This document shows positions 28,301-44,258 of a stretch of DNA of 64,000 nt, in pieces. Position numbers and translations under genes: made by a program. Positions within the stretch are counted from its first letter, which is position 1. The number at the start of each line of letters is the position of its first letter. The notes beneath the pieces were generated by a model. That model worked only from the letters and a program-made list of their open reading frames with translations. It did not search any database and had not been told where the DNA came from. Source of the stretch: Brasenia schreberi (taxonomy: Eukaryota; Streptophyta; Magnoliopsida; Nymphaeales; Cabombaceae); NCBI GenBank assembly GCA_036023115.1, contig JAYKKT010000074.1, forward strand, positions 11,437,501 to 11,501,500. Direction: 5' to 3'.

Positions 28301-29537
28301 TGAACTTCAGGCCCTTGAGGCTTTGGTAAACACTTCAAGTAACGTCAACACAGAATAAGTTACATCGTCATCCTTGCATGTAGAATTAATCAAATGACGA
28401 CTAACAAACAGCCTGCAGAGATACTTCCGTTTGGATGGGCAAAGATTTTGAACCTACTATTTGTTAATAATTATCATAGTTTACATCATGTTTTCTCTGT
28501 GGAACAACTTGATTCATCAAAATGGAAACCACAAGAAAAGGTTCATTATTCAGACAACCATGGGAACACGAAAACCTGCACAATAAAATCTAATGAAACA
28601 GCACCACCATCACCATCATCAAGCTTTATTCGCATCCCAACTGCAATGGATTAGCGTGATGAATCACGCTTCTCCAATATTAACTGTTTAGTGATCTTGT
28701 GTCTAAGCAAAAAGAGCTCCATGAACCAAATGTATATAGCACATGAAACTGAGGATCCTCGATGGACATGACACATTCAATGGCAGCATGTCATGCACGA
28801 GTCTCAGAAAGACACACTGTAAAATAGATTCTTACTTTGCATTAAGTGTCATCACAGTGTACAACAATCACGCCAAATATAGCACCAAAATGAGGTTAGC
28901 TCCAAAAAGAGAACCCAAGAGGCCTTGAGAATGCCTTCAAATTGATATCGTAAACTAAAAACTACTCGATATAACTCCGGATTTTTTATAGCAAAAAACG
29001 TGAGCCCTGAGCCATCTGCAACCCCCTAGTTGCCCCAGTAAAAGAACAATGCAACAAGAATAAATAACATGTAAAAGCAAGAAAGGAACTGATGAAGAAA
29101 ATATTAATAAATACAAGACAGATAAGTTCCAATCATTCCCACGAAGAATAAAAAATTCAACTATCACAGAGGAGGATATAGATTACATTATAGTAAAAGA
29201 TGGTTCAGAAAAATTGGGCATCTGATCAATGGAAGCAATACTTTGAGGTAACACCCATACAACTTTTATATCAGGCAGATAAACAAAAGATAGAAACAAA
29301 AACCAGAAAAGGGCCTGTATGACAACAGAAGAACGAAGAGGGGATGACACAAGACAGTCCCTTCAGTCGCACCAAGAGGAACCCCCAACACCGACACTAG
29401 ATTTATTCAAAAGCGGCTTTGAAAAGTCCAAAAGGGTAACAGGAATTCCTTGATACGAAAGGGAAACATAAAATAATCGCGAAGCATCAAAACCCGCCAG
29501 GCAATAAAGAAAACCTCTAGCTCTGGACCAATATAAT

Positions 29538-29626
<89 letters not shown>

Positions 29627-30228
29627 AGCGTTTAAAGAACATAAGACATAAGGAGAAAGCTAACATAAACTCACAAGCAGTATGAACACTGAAACCTGAA
29701 AATGGTAAATAAACAAGACAGAAAGCTCGCTAACAAAGAAAACAAATCTACAGAAGATGACGATAAAAGAACACAGCATAGACATGTCTACATCCACAGG
29801 AGAGAGAGAGTTCAGCGTCTAAAGAACATAAGACATAAGGAGAAAGCTAACATAAACTCACAGGCAGTATGAACACTGAAACCTGAAAATGGTAAATAAA
29901 CAAGACAGAAAGCTCGCTAACAAAGAAAACAAATCTACAGAAGATGACGATAAAAGAACACAGCATAGACATGTCTACATCCACAGGAGAGAGAGAGAGA
30001 GAGAAAGAGAGATCAGTTTCCATTTTGGTGTCATTCGAATACTCTCGAAGAAGAGAAGAGCATCACTGTCTTACCGGTTGGTTGGTGAAACATCCTAGAC
30101 TCCAAACTCCTTCGAATAGGCAAAATGAGATCTGGAGGCACCGGAATGCCGGCTACCAGATACTTGAATATCAAAGCCTGGTGCTCCAACTCCTGCCATT
30201 GCGATGCCGTGAAGACCGTGTTGCTCAT
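25400..30228 (-). CDS. Growth-regulating factor (GRF) transcription factor, three exons, 327 residues
   Basis: Exons are 30228-30075 (154 nt, ends ACCG|GTAAGA), 28135-27796 (340 nt, acceptor ACAG|TTGG, donor GCAG|GTAT) and 25889-25400 (490 nt, acceptor GCAG|GTAC, stop TAG). Phases match and the total is 984 nt. The QLQ domain is at about residues 6-41 ([20 protein letters not shown]). The WRC domain is at about 63-106, with the zinc ligands C69, C79, C90 and H93 in C-x9-C-x10-C-x2-H spacing and a basic tail. The C-terminal half has an FFD motif (PLRPFFDEW, 273-281) and a TQL motif (TTQLSISIP, 303-311). GRFs act in the nucleus with GIF coactivators, bound through QLQ, to promote cell division in leaves and other growing organs. 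The start is the first ATG before QLQ. A short N-terminus is normal in some subgroups. The subgroup is not assigned. Confidence 0.96.
27972..27993 (-). promoter_or_regulatory. miR396 target site in the GRF coding sequence
   Basis: The minus strand reads CCGTTCAAGAAAGCCTGTGG (then AA), at codons for RSRKPVE just after the WRC domain. This is the conserved GRF site, and its complement follows the mature miR396 sequence with the usual one-base bulge. miR396 cleavage is expected to restrict the mRNA to young tissue. Confidence 0.93.
29540..29623. repeat. (GA)n microsatellite in GRF intron 1
   Basis: About 84 bp of GA within intron 1 (28136-30074). Confidence 0.97.
29624..29997. repeat. 187-bp tandem duplication in GRF intron 1
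   Basis: Units are 29624-29810 and 29811-29997, starting TTCAGCGT. I see two substitutions between them (TTT to TCT near the start, CAAGC to CAGGC). Both end in a short GA run, so GA tracts probably mediated the duplication. Confidence 0.95.
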
Positions 30229-30720
30229 ACTCTCCCTCTCTAGACAGCCCTCACTAGTCCGTACCTATCACCACAGGTATGGAAGCTCTCTACTTCAGGC
30301 GTACACCACAAAAGATTTATGAGCGGTATCACAGATACACCACTCTCCTTTTTTCTTCTGATTCTTAAGAAAGACGACAATAAGAGTAGCAATTAATCCA
30401 AAAAACAAGAGTCACAAACAACAAGATGGCAGTCTCTCTCGGGTAATCTATAGTTCTACCCGTCAGGAACAATGGTGGGTCTCTCTCACTCTAAAGAACA
30501 ACGGTGGTACTCTCTCTCTCAAAAGAACACAAAGCTAGTAGTCATTATTTCTCTATCTAGAGGAAATATCGGTAGTCTGTCTCCATTTCTGTGCGTGAGA
30601 GTTGTATGCTGGGAAGGAGGAAGCAGGAAGGAGGGGGGGACCCCTGTTCTAACATATAAAGGGGGGACGGGGAGGAGACTGGAGAGTTATTTGAGGAAGA
30701 TCTTTATTAAATCATATTAA
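30229..30720 (-). promoter_or_regulatory. Probable 5' UTR and promoter-proximal region of the GRF gene
   Basis: On the gene strand this stretch is rich in GA/GAGAG runs and free of introns I could recognise, as is common for GRF leaders. No TATA box or start site was fixed. Weak inference. Confidence 0.4.
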
Positions 30721-31629
30721 ATTCGACAAGTGAGGTTTGCGTGTGTGTTTCTTAATTTAATGAAACGGAAAGATGCAACAAGGGCAAAGTGGTTTTGTTT
30801 CCTCGTCCGCTACTTTGCTTTGATAATCATTGGCATCTATGTCCCTCACCGGTGGATGTGACACAATTATCCTCTCTCTCTCTCTCTCTCTCTCTCGCGC
30901 GCACACACATCAACCACAGACTGACATACACAATAGGAGCATGCATGTTGTGGAGGTGAACTTGAACCTTGTCTTGACGCTGGACTTGAATGTGATTCCT
31001 ACAAACTGTGAAGGGGAAAAGTTGTGTTGAACAAAGAAGCTCTAAAAGGACCTCGTGTACTCGAGCGGGTCATTGAGACTATATAGCCCATGTTCGATTG
31101 CGGAGGCCAGAACTATGGAACTCTGGTGTCACTTGTGGCGGACCCTAGAAAAGTAGGTCATATGATTTCGACCTTATAATCAACTAAAAAGAAAGATCAT
31201 ATGACTTCACCTTTTACTATGTAAGAACTGAACTAAAACTAAAATTTCAGTTCAGCAGTTCCAAGCATTGTAATCAAATACTCCTATAGTGATCCGAGAA
31301 GGTTCGTGGGGTCACCGTACAGAAGTTTCACTAGTGCCAAGATGAAGCAAAAGGCACGGCACGGTGCATGGCTTTCGCAGTGGAGCTTGAGATCATTATG
31401 CAATATGGGAAGCTTGGTTCCAATTGCTGCACAAGGGAGTTTGAGTTTGTGCATTTGAACGAGTCAATCTTCTTGACTCAAATCTAGTCTCTTCGTGGAT
31501 CAAAGTTGCATGGAGACCAAGAGTAGTCCATTGATATTAGAGCAACTTAAAGTATAAAGCTTGATGCAAGAGTAAGGATGGCAACAGGACGGGAAGCGAT
31601 GTAGTCATTAATGCGACCAAAGCAAAAGA
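30721..31629. other. Intergenic, with short (CT)n at 30871-30896
   Basis: No coding exon or element recognised. Confidence 0.4.
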
Positions 31630-31750
31630 GGGTATAACACGAGGACTTTTTAGGAGGTCGCCCATCCCAATACTACTCTCACCCAAACATGCTCAACTTT
31701 GAAGTTAAGATGCGATCCCGTGCTTTAGTGCTGATATGATGATAGCAACC
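31630..31750 (-). rRNA. 5S rRNA-like sequence (pseudogene or Cassandra-type LTR segment)
   Basis: The minus strand follows plant 5S rRNA along its whole 120-nt length: ATATCAGCACTAAAGCAC, then GGGATCGCATCTTAACTTC, GAGCATGTTTGGGTGAGAGT, AGTATTGGGATGGGCGACCT and AAGTCCTCGTGTTATACCC. The internal promoter boxes are recognisable but mutated (AGTTGAGCATGTTTGGG for AGTTAAGCGTGCTTGGG). The 5' end carries extra bases. Too diverged for a working gene. Confidence 0.8.
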
Positions 31751-31930
31751 ATTGTTTGCACACAATATTCCTTTATCGTCTTCCCAACTAAGTCTTGATG
31801 CTTGACCTGCCACTAACCACCATTATCAAACCACTGTAGTTTCTAATGTTTCGCATGGGCCTTGCTCGTACTAAGAGAATATGAGTAGGAAAACGAGGAG
31901 CCGGATAAAAAAGCAAAAACATGATGCTAA

Positions 31931-32007
31931 CAGGAGGACTTCCCAAGATACGCTTAACTTCATAACTGTGATGAGATATGGTACTTTAGAACAGTATGAT
32001 CACACTC
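31931..32007 (-). rRNA. Second, internally deleted 5S rRNA-like sequence
   Basis: In the same orientation as 31630-31750. Keeps the 5' half (TGTGATCATACTG ... GAAGTTAAGCGTATCTTGGG) and the last bases (AAGTCCTCCTG), with about 40 nt lost between. Both copies are preceded on the minus strand by the same 45-nt block ending CAAACAATGG (31751-31800 and 32008-32055), so a longer unit was duplicated. Confidence 0.65.
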
Positions 32008-32074
32008 TCCATTGTTTGTGTATAGTATTCCTTTATCCTCTTTCCAGCTAAGCCTTGCTTACCTCTATCCATCG

Positions 32075-32965
<891 letters not shown>

Positions 32966-34538
32966 TCTATTAGGTCTGCCAATCAAGATAAGTTGCTCAT
33001 CGGGTTCATGCTGAGCTCATTTAGGTTGGGCGCATAATAGGCCAACTAGACAAGCCGAACTCATCTCTATAGGCTAGTAAGACGAGCTAAGGTCGGACTC
33101 GCATCGACTTGGCTCTTACGGGCTTATTGATGGAAAATTTAACCCAATGACTTAGACAAATGTACATGTCCTCAATGAGAGAAGAATTTTATTTTTGAAA
33201 TAGGTCACGCACTAAAAGCTAAATTTTAATTTAAATGGGCAAGATTTTCTTCTCGATGAGCATTATATAAAAACCAAGCATATCATGTTCTGGTCATCTT
33301 AAACAAGCAAACAAGACACGCCACAACAAGCAACAGTCTAATGATATGAACAACTAGGGTTGGCCATTTCAGGCCTGACCAACAACCCGATCTGAACCCA
33401 ACATAGGAAGTCTGGGTTGAAGGCAACCCAGGTTGGGTTCGTGTTGGATTTGAACCCACCCCATCCACCTTACTCTCTATGTTGGCTACCTACATGTTTT
33501 CCAAGTTCTTTCTTGTCTACATCAAGTCTTTCCTTACCTTTTTCACCTTTAATTATGTGTGTGTGATCGAGTTAGGATTGTTCAACCGAAACAAAAGTGT
33601 ACCGGGTTGTGGCCGACCTGGTGTGACCCAAAACAAAAGAGTCTTAACTGTTTTTTATTACTAAGTACAAAATATACTTTGTACATTTTTTTTTACTCCA
33701 ATTCATGCTAGACTATTGTCATGACATTGTTGTACTATTAAAATATAGTTAATATTGAATCGAACGAGAGAAGAACCCGTGTCAAGCACCGACCGGTCTG
33801 ACACGATGCATATGTAATGCTATTAGAAGTATTTGTATAAAACGATTTAGGGAATTAATACCTAAGGATTAATGATACTAATGACTACCAAGTTGCATGA
33901 TGGTGCACTATTTCTTGCACCAGGCTCGAGTCCTAACTCCAACTTTACCCTCCAAATTTGAAGACATCAGTACTCAAGACAAGACCTGGCAGCTTTAAGT
34001 GCGACTGAGTCCCACAAAGAACAAAGTGATCCAGACCGAACCAGGACCCATCTGGGCCAGAGGTTTGCTGATAAGATCGTAAAGTGGGATCTTCCTAAAC
34101 AGGCTTTTGCAAATATTGCTCCTAGACAGCTCATGAGTCCCACTGTCTACAGTATGGTTCGAAAACTGCGAGTCCACACGAGTTAAATTCTAATATATGG
34201 AAAGAAAACCGATATGCTTACGATATCTTGGTAAATTTCAACCATTCCATCATTAAAAAAATTAAAAGTATATTTATATTATTTTAAAAAATAGCTTCTT
34301 GGTCCTTGATTTTAGATCTCAACCAATCAATGTTTTTAAATGAAATTTGAAAAGATAGGTGAACAACTAGAATGGCAAGTAGGGTGTCCAAAAAACCTGT
34401 AAAAGCATAACTAAACCTTTAGCTTGGTTTAGTTCTTTTACTTGTGTGGTTTGGTTTGGTTCGTTTTTTTTTGGAGAGAAAGCCATAGTTCACAGTTAGA
34501 ACTATCCAAAAAAAACTTAACCAAACCACATACATATA
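32966..34538. other. Intergenic, with CCCAACCCGG-style dispersed repeat at about 33355-33620
   Basis: GGTTGGGTTC, AACCCGATC and GACCTGGTGTGACCC recur as in degenerate plant transposon ends. No TSD found and no coding exon recognised. Confidence 0.35.
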
Positions 34539-34539
34539 T

Positions 34540-34606
<67 letters not shown>

Positions 34607-34622
34607 AGAGAGAGAGAGAGAA
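34539..34622. repeat. Compound (TA)n-(GA)n microsatellite
   Basis: TA to about 34602, then GA to 34622. Confidence 0.95.
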
Positions 34623-35344
34623 AGATTGAATCATATTCATTCATTCGTTTTGGGTAGTATGAGTGCAATAAAAGCTATTTAAATTTTTTAAAATTATATT
34701 TATTATCACCCAAAAGTAATAAGTGACTATTGATGGGATCTACTTTTCCTTTATATATAATAATTACTAAACGTATACCCAAAATTATTAAAGACACACA
34801 CTCTTTTCTTTAATCTTATTGTTTATCTATCACACACAATTCTCTCTCCTTTTTCCGCTCATACGGATACTAATGAAAGCTCACTTATCGCCGATCCTCT
34901 CTCTTGTTTTCGAAACCGGCTACTCAATCACATCACCCCTTCTCTCTAATCTCTTCTTGTCATCGACACCTGTCGGTCATCACGGTCTCTCTCTCTTTCC
35001 GTTCTCTTCGTTCTTTCGTACCATCATAACTTGTCACAATCTCACTCTCCTCCTTTTCATCTCTTTTTTAGAAAAAGAGACGACGCCTAACACATCTCTT
35101 TTTTACATAGGAGATGCACTCCATTGTAGGTGCATCTTCAACACAGGAGAGATACACGCCTTACACGTCTCTTTTAATATAGGAGATGTCCATGAGATCC
35201 GTCTCTTGAATGCGACTAATAGGAAGAAAAACAGAATTTTTGCATACTACGGATAATCTGGAAATTTTCAGCAATAAAGGATGTGTCTTTAGTAAAAAGA
35301 ATATGCTTTTAGTCACCATATATATATATATAAGAGAAAGCATA

Positions 35345-35412
35345 CTCTGAGGCGATAGTTTACCGTGTGGATGTCAGCGGTTCGAGTTCGTCCATCTCCA
35401 GCTCGTGATCTC
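35345..35412 (+). other. Likely plastid-derived fragment (trnA-rrn23 spacer of the inverted repeat)
   Basis: The words CTCTGAGGCGATAGTTTACC, GTGTGGATGTCAGCGGTTCG and CATCTCCAGCTCGTGA closely follow the plastid sequence I remember upstream of 23S rRNA (GAGGCGGTGGTTTACCCTGT, GATGTCAGCGGTTCGAGTCC, TTATCTCCAACTCGTGAA), with about a dozen changes. It is short and old. The GGTTCGAGTTC word resembles a tRNA B box, but there is no tRNA fold. Based on memory of the plastid sequence. Confidence 0.6.
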
Positions 35413-38239
<2,827 letters not shown>

Positions 38240-38935
38240 AACCAACCTATTTTGAAAAATTAAGGGAAGCAGAAAGCATGGCAATGGCAATGAGGTAGTT
38301 AGACAATCAAATGAGAAATGAGATAGGAATCAAATGGAAAGTGATGATATGGAAATTGAACTGGAAACAAGTGGAAATCGAGTAGGAAGTGATATAGGAT
38401 CAGTCAATTGGGTAACAATAATGTCCGAATTGAATATTATATAGTATAAAAGAAAATTCTTTAACAAAAAAAACGAACTACATCTTAGTCATCTCAGTTA
38501 AAATATTGATACAGTCACATTGACGTGCAAGGCCAAAGCTGCTTGGCTAGTTGGATCATCTTGGTTCGTCGTCGTTCGGTTCACAGGGTTCGCGAAATGG
38601 CCAGAATGACGAGCTAACTTGGTCTGACCAGACAAGCCAAATAGGAATAGGTTTGTTGACTCTGCTTGGCTTGTAATATTAGATTGGAACTTTTTACTTG
38701 CAAAATTGAGTCAAGCTCACCCGGTCTGGGGCTCATATAATCCTACAGTCGGTTCAGATTCGCAGACAATAGATGAGCTCAGACAGGATATGTGGTACGC
38801 ACTTGAACTTTGAGCTTCTATACTGACACTGCAAAATCTCAGCAATGCAGTAAGAAAGAAAAATAATTTGCTTATTTTTATCCTTTTTAGTCCAAGATCT
38901 TGATATGGGTTTTTATGACAGGACTCTCTATCATG

Positions 38936-39204
38936 CATAGGCATAGGGATGACAATGGGGCAAGTTGGAGTGGGTTCACACTCCTCCAGAGCTCGGCCTG
39001 CATTCAAGACAATTCTTTTGAACATGCACAAGTTATTAAAAGTATCTGTTGTATGTTTCTTTTATGATGACGCACTCCCTCATTTATTTCTTCTTTTCAA
39101 TATGGGACCTAAAAATACGAAACTCATGCCGACCCGCTTTGTCCCTACACGGGGCTGGTAGGGTACCCGCAGGTCAGGTTGATATTGCCACACCTACACA
39201 GGCC
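38936..39204. mobile_element. hAT-type MITE
   Basis: The element is 38944-39196 (253 bp). It starts TAGGGATGACAAT and ends ATTGCCACACCTA, an imperfect inverted pair of the hAT form TAGGGNTGNCAA. The flanking 8-mers CATAGGCA (38936-38943) and CACAGGCC (39197-39204) match at six of eight positions, as an aged 8-bp hAT duplication would. The interior has GGGTACCCGCAGGTCAGG near its right end, common in such plant elements. Noncoding. Confidence 0.7.
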
Positions 39205-41080
39205 AAAACCAACATATCTTGGTAAGGGACTGATTGTCGCAACGCACAAACATGCACATTATGGCCCACAAACTATACTTAATAGCTTGCTTGATTTCTC
39301 AAAGACAAACATGCCTGGTAATACATTGAAAAGCTGAAGTAATATTAGAAGACATGACCTGCTCTGCAGCATATAACTATGGCTGCTTGTCTGTCACCAA
39401 ATTTGCGCTCGTCGAACCATTCAAATATATGAATTTTCCCTCCTTTTTCCTAAAGAAAGCTGGTCCATTCATATCTTCAATGTGCAGTAGAAAGGACATG
39501 ATGGATCAAGGATTTAAATCCAAATGCTTGTAGTTAAATGAGTGCTCAAAGGTGTCGAAAAGACGTTGTCGAGGCCTCTCAATCCAAAAGCATAAAAGGA
39601 ATTCTTCAATAGTCTGTCTCTGTAAAAAACCTTCATATGCCTCGTATTGAAGACATGCATCTGGTAGCGGCCTGCTTAACTGATTCTTAGAAAGAAAAGA
39701 AAAAAAGAAGAAAAGCTCGAGTGGCCTGCTCATTGAACATGATTTTTCCATGTTCTGTCGGCATGTTCATTGGGCACTGATAGAATGATTTTCTCTGAAA
39801 CCTACCTTGACAACGGTAGGTTCACGTTGGGAAATTGAGATCATGCCAAAGTGCAACTTATCATGACTGGGAAATTCTCAGAGGCCTTTTAGCTGAATGA
39901 CCTAAAATCGACACTAGAGTGACATACCGGGAGGCAATATCCCTCACGCAATGCAGGTTAGAGTTTATGTGCTCCGACGGGTACAAACTACAGGGTCATT
40001 TGTCACTAATATGGTAATTGTTTCACCGCGCAACAACACGAAAAAATGAACCGTGCCCCACACGACCAAGGCAGCCGGAGATGGATATTAGAAAATCCGG
40101 TTTCAGGATTTGATTCAAAAGAATCAAGAGTTGAGATACATAAAGTTGCTTGGAGTCCATCATCATATCCTTGCATGCATGGCATTGATGACATTACATT
40201 CAAAAGAATCATGAGAGCCTGAAAGATGACTCTGAAATGGCCAATTACTTTGGGAAGGTCATCTTTCAGGCTCTCTTGATTCTGAAACATGTGCTACAAC
40301 GACAACTACAATGGAAAGCAAGGCTGCAAGGCAGAACTCATTCAGAAAATTGCCTCGATTCAGATTGTTCTTTACAACTTGGGAACATCAGTTGGGAAAG
40401 CTGCACGTAGGAATCATGATAATCTGATTCGATATCCTCTCTGAATACCTCACTGGTCGGAGGCATGGTTTCCTAACGATGTAACCAACACATCTAGCAT
40501 GGGTTCAAGCAAATGAAACCTTGCTATCAGCAGTTTCCCTTAGAAAGAGCTTCTAATTGTAGCAGATTTGAAGATCAAACGTGATTAGAGAACAGGTGAC
40601 TGAGATGCTTGTCAACTTTCATGATTCAGAATTCTCTACAGCATCTCCGGATGAAAACTTTTACATAATTCAATAATGATTAGAGTTCACGTTACTAACC
40701 GTTAGTTCCAAACCAATATTTCAAAAGAAAAAGCTTGGAATAGTTTTTGCATCAGTGAATACAATCTTCCTACCAAGAAACACAAAACATTCTTAGTCCT
40801 TAGCTTTCTCTAGTCACAGAAGAACAGAGCAGCCCAAATTTTTAGCCAAGCCTCCGATATCTCTCAAACACCTGCCCCTACCGTTGCCACAACCATCTGC
40901 ATTCACTTTCTGCCATGTAACATCGATATCATCCACTTCAATACTTATTGTGATTACCACATGTTGCAGCCTTGGTCAGTTACTGATAAAAAAATTGTAT
41001 ACCTGTGTTTGGCTCCAACAGGGATCACTTTGTTTCAAAGTACGGTGCCCTCGGTAGGAAAGCAGGATCCAAGTTCTCCA
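39205..41080. other. Intergenic, includes 3' flank of the TMEM45-like gene
   Basis: A local inverted repeat at about 40186-40278 (TCATGAGAGCCTGAAAGATG and its partner CATCTTTCAGGCTCTCTTGA) is the only structure seen. No gene recognised. Confidence 0.4.
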
Positions 41081-43186
41081 TCAACCTGTCTCAGAATCAT
41101 CAGATACGGTGTGCAAGTTCTGTGTATAGGGATGCTGGGACATGGCCAACCAATAGAATCCAATCACAGTGATGATAACAGCTAATGTGGAGATGAAAAG
41201 CTGGAAGTTAGCAAGAAGTTCTCCCCGGATTTCAAATTCTTTTTGTCGGCAAACAACATCATTGAGCTTTAACTGGCACCCCATTGGCATCATTGAGCCA
41301 TAGAGCACGAAAGCTGTCTGATAGAACCAGATGCCTTGAAGGGTGATGCCAATCCCATTTAAGAGATCAATTGGGAAACTGGTTGGAAAAATGGCCCCAG
41401 CAATGGAGGACAGAATGCAGAGGAGGATGAGGAGGATGAGGAGGAAGTGGTAGTAGCCCTCAAGACCAGTGTGGGCTGTTGAGTGGAAGTAGAAGAGAAG
41501 GTACTCGGCACAGAAGGCAGTAGCAGCAATTAAGCATAGTGCTCCTTCCGGCAGTGGAAGACAACTGCAAGCAAGGAGACAAGGTAGAATTCAGGATCAA
41601 ATTGCAAAAGAGTACTATATGCTGTTCTCGTCACACACCGGGTCCATGGGTCAAAAAGGTTGACCATGGGCAGGACTTGCGAGGTTGACCCTGGTGGGGC
41701 CTGTATCCGGCAGTGTGACAGCTCGTCATTGTAACATACTAGAATGTACCGTCTGGAATAGCATCAAAGTACCAAGGTGGAGGGTGTAGATTCTAAAGAA
41801 TCATATAATGCAAATAATCTTCATTTATAAATCCAACCAGAATGATTGACACTACCACAAAAGGAATCTGGTCTGACAGTTGTGACAGAGATTACATTAA
41901 ATGGAGAAGTACATCTTAATGTCTTTGTTGCTAGAAACACACTAGATAGAACTAATAAGGCCAAAATTGGTGACACACAATACAATGCACTTTCTTTGTC
42001 AACAGGTACTCAACACTGTCCGCTTGCTCCTCAAAGATATCCTTCTCAGATAAGAAGGTAGAAGTTGCAAGATTTAGTAAAACCCTCGTCCTTAAAGTCC
42101 AGTTATTTCTGTAGCATTTCATATTCTTTTGACTCTTTCAGATGGACTCTGAAGATGAAAGCCAGTAGCTTATTGAAATTGGAAGGCTAATAACGAATGG
42201 AAACATTTTTCCAACTTAAACCGTTCTGGTACCAATTATCATGTTGTACAGGTGATATTATTCTTCAAGGCAACAACCTTACAGCACTATATATTCTTTT
42301 TGGTTACAACAGGAGGCTGAAGCCTACCACAAACACATGCACATCCCACGAATCGAACTCACCACCTACAGAGCACCCTGCCAGATGAGCTAATGCTCCC
42401 CGTGCACCTTACAGCACTATATCTGACTCATCCTTGTAGAAGCTGTTATCACTGCTCCTAAGTGGAATTTCTTCCCTGGCTTCTTTAGTGCTTACAAAAG
42501 AATATTATGTGAGACAACACAAACTTCAAACGCAGCAATGTTTATCCTTGGATACCTAGAAAGAAAAACACAAACATAGCAACTTTACACAGGTGTGTAA
42601 ATGACTAAGCATGACAAGATTGCAGCCAGTAAAATTCAGCGGCATTCCCATTTTTGAATAATTGGTACAGAATCAAGTGTGACCGGACCCTTCTTGCTAC
42701 AAGATTTGCAGTTTGCACGACCTCAAAAATGCAGATTTGAATCATATTGCAGATTTATGTATTCCATCATTGAGAAGGCACGCAGAAAATTGCAATAACA
42801 TAAGAATAATGCAAATATTATTGGATGAAGAAAGTGTACCTTGTTTTCTCACTGAAGATGGAGACAGCCCCAAATATAAAGAACATGAGGAGCATTCCAG
42901 CATGTTCAAAGTCATTCATATGCGAAGGATTGAGAACTCCATCGATGAAGAGCTTCAAGTGAGTTGAGTATAAGAATTCTATGCACATGTCAATAAACGA
43001 CCCGACAGCAATAACATAGAGCTCAGCGTACTTCAACTTGCCACCGAAACCAGGAACTGGGTTCCATACCCTCATCCTAAAAGATTTAGGGTTTGAGACA
43101 TATCTATCCACAGAACGCCACATATGCCAAACCCCAACTATAAGGAAGAGTGACCCTGGCAGTGCATGCCCCCTGAATGATCCCAT
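41081..43186 (-). CDS. TMEM45 / DUF716-family membrane protein, two exons, 276 residues
   Basis: Exon 1 is 43186-42840, 115 codons plus two bases, donor AAG|GTACAC. Exon 2 is 41564-41081, acceptor TGCAG|TTG, stop TGA. The start is the ATG of [20 protein letters not shown], the usual plant TMEM45 beginning, rather than the in-frame ATG ten codons upstream. Family landmarks follow: [35 protein letters not shown], then [57 protein letters not shown] and MMPMGCQL. Six to seven hydrophobic segments fit a multi-pass membrane protein. The biochemical role of the family is unknown; some plant members have been linked to virus or pathogen responses, which I do not infer here. The length fits the family. 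Confidence 0.94.
42276..42422 (-). mobile_element. tRNA-derived SINE with 17-bp TSD, in the TMEM45-like intron
   Basis: The element is 42293-42405 (113 bp), between perfect direct repeats ACCTTACAGCACTATAT at 42276-42292 and 42406-42422. On the minus strand it starts GCACGGGGAGCATTAGCTCA, with an A-box-like TTAGCTCATCTGG and a B-box-like GAGTTCGATTC in tRNA spacing, then a tRNA-unrelated body. It sits in intron 1 (41565-42839), antisense to nothing, same strand as the host gene. Confidence 0.92.
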
Positions 43187-43849
43187 GGATCCTTCCTTTC
43201 CGTCACCAAGAATCAAGATGCTACTATGATTGTATCTGAACGATAGTTGCCCAATATTGAAAAATCAAAGCCCACAGTCTGAAACCAATGGACAATCAGT
43301 TCAAGGATCTAATGAAAGAAATCAAGGTGGCAAGATATGCAGAAAAAAACAAAGCTGTATGCTGGAGACCATTTTTCTTTTCTTGATTGTCAGCACCTGA
43401 TGAAATAAATATTTTGATGCTAAAAATTATACATTTTGCATACTGAAAAGCGCTATCAGACACTCAAAGTCTGCAAATACACGGAAGATCTAGTTATGTT
43501 AACAATTATGATCTATAACGATAGTCAGCCACCACGCATTACAGGTCATATTTCTGTGCATAAAATAGTTAGTCACTGTTAATGAGTCGACGTTTTAGTT
43601 CTGCTGGATCAGGTCTGATGGTCCAAAAATAATGTTTTCACTAAGGACAGTTAGATTTTTAGTAATGCCGAGATGCGTCTTCAATGAACCATAACGGTAC
43701 AACTTCAAATCTTAACATTATAACAGAATTCAACATCTCACTCTTGGGATGTGTTCCCCAGAGGCCTTGGATATGATATTTGTAGTATAAGAATATAAAG
43801 AACCTGTACAGAGGCTGATCCAACAGGTGCAAAGCTCACTGGCTAGGGG

Positions 43850-43935
43850 TTTGATCCTCTGATAGAAGGTCAGGAGTTCAATACCCAGGGCTGCATCTGG
43901 TAGGTGTCTGCCCCACCCAGCTTGCCGATCCAAAA
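43850..43935 (+). mobile_element. Probable SINE fragment
   Basis: Has an A-box-like AAGCTCACTGGCTAGGGG and, about 35 nt on, a B-box-like AGGAGTTCAATACCC, followed by GGGCTGCATCTGGTAGG. A 7-bp GATCCAA occurs on both sides (about 43817 and 43927), too short to be firm as a TSD. Confidence 0.5.
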
Positions 43936-44258
43936 AAGAAAAAGGTATGTATGGGCAATAACTATGGAGATGAACTTCTATTCTCCAGCTTTATATAAAT
44001 GAGTTTGGATAATGAACTATGGTGGTATCTGAATCCTTTTTAACTACAATATAGCAAAAATCAGAACCAACATCAAATCTTCTATTAGCATCTAGGAAGT
44101 ATGTGACAAGTATTTCAATAAAGACGATAACGATTTATCTTTCTTTTCCCTAAATGCCAAGAAAATTCGGTTATTATCATGGGACTCTACTCTAGCAAAG
44201 AAACCGTAGGACCCATAAGACTCTTTCAATCAGCCGCACCATCCCTTACCTTCCCAAC

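Noticed and set aside
35361..35400. tRNA gene suggested by GGTTCGAGTTC
   Set aside because: No acceptor stem or anticodon arm can be formed. The surrounding words fit a plastid spacer better.
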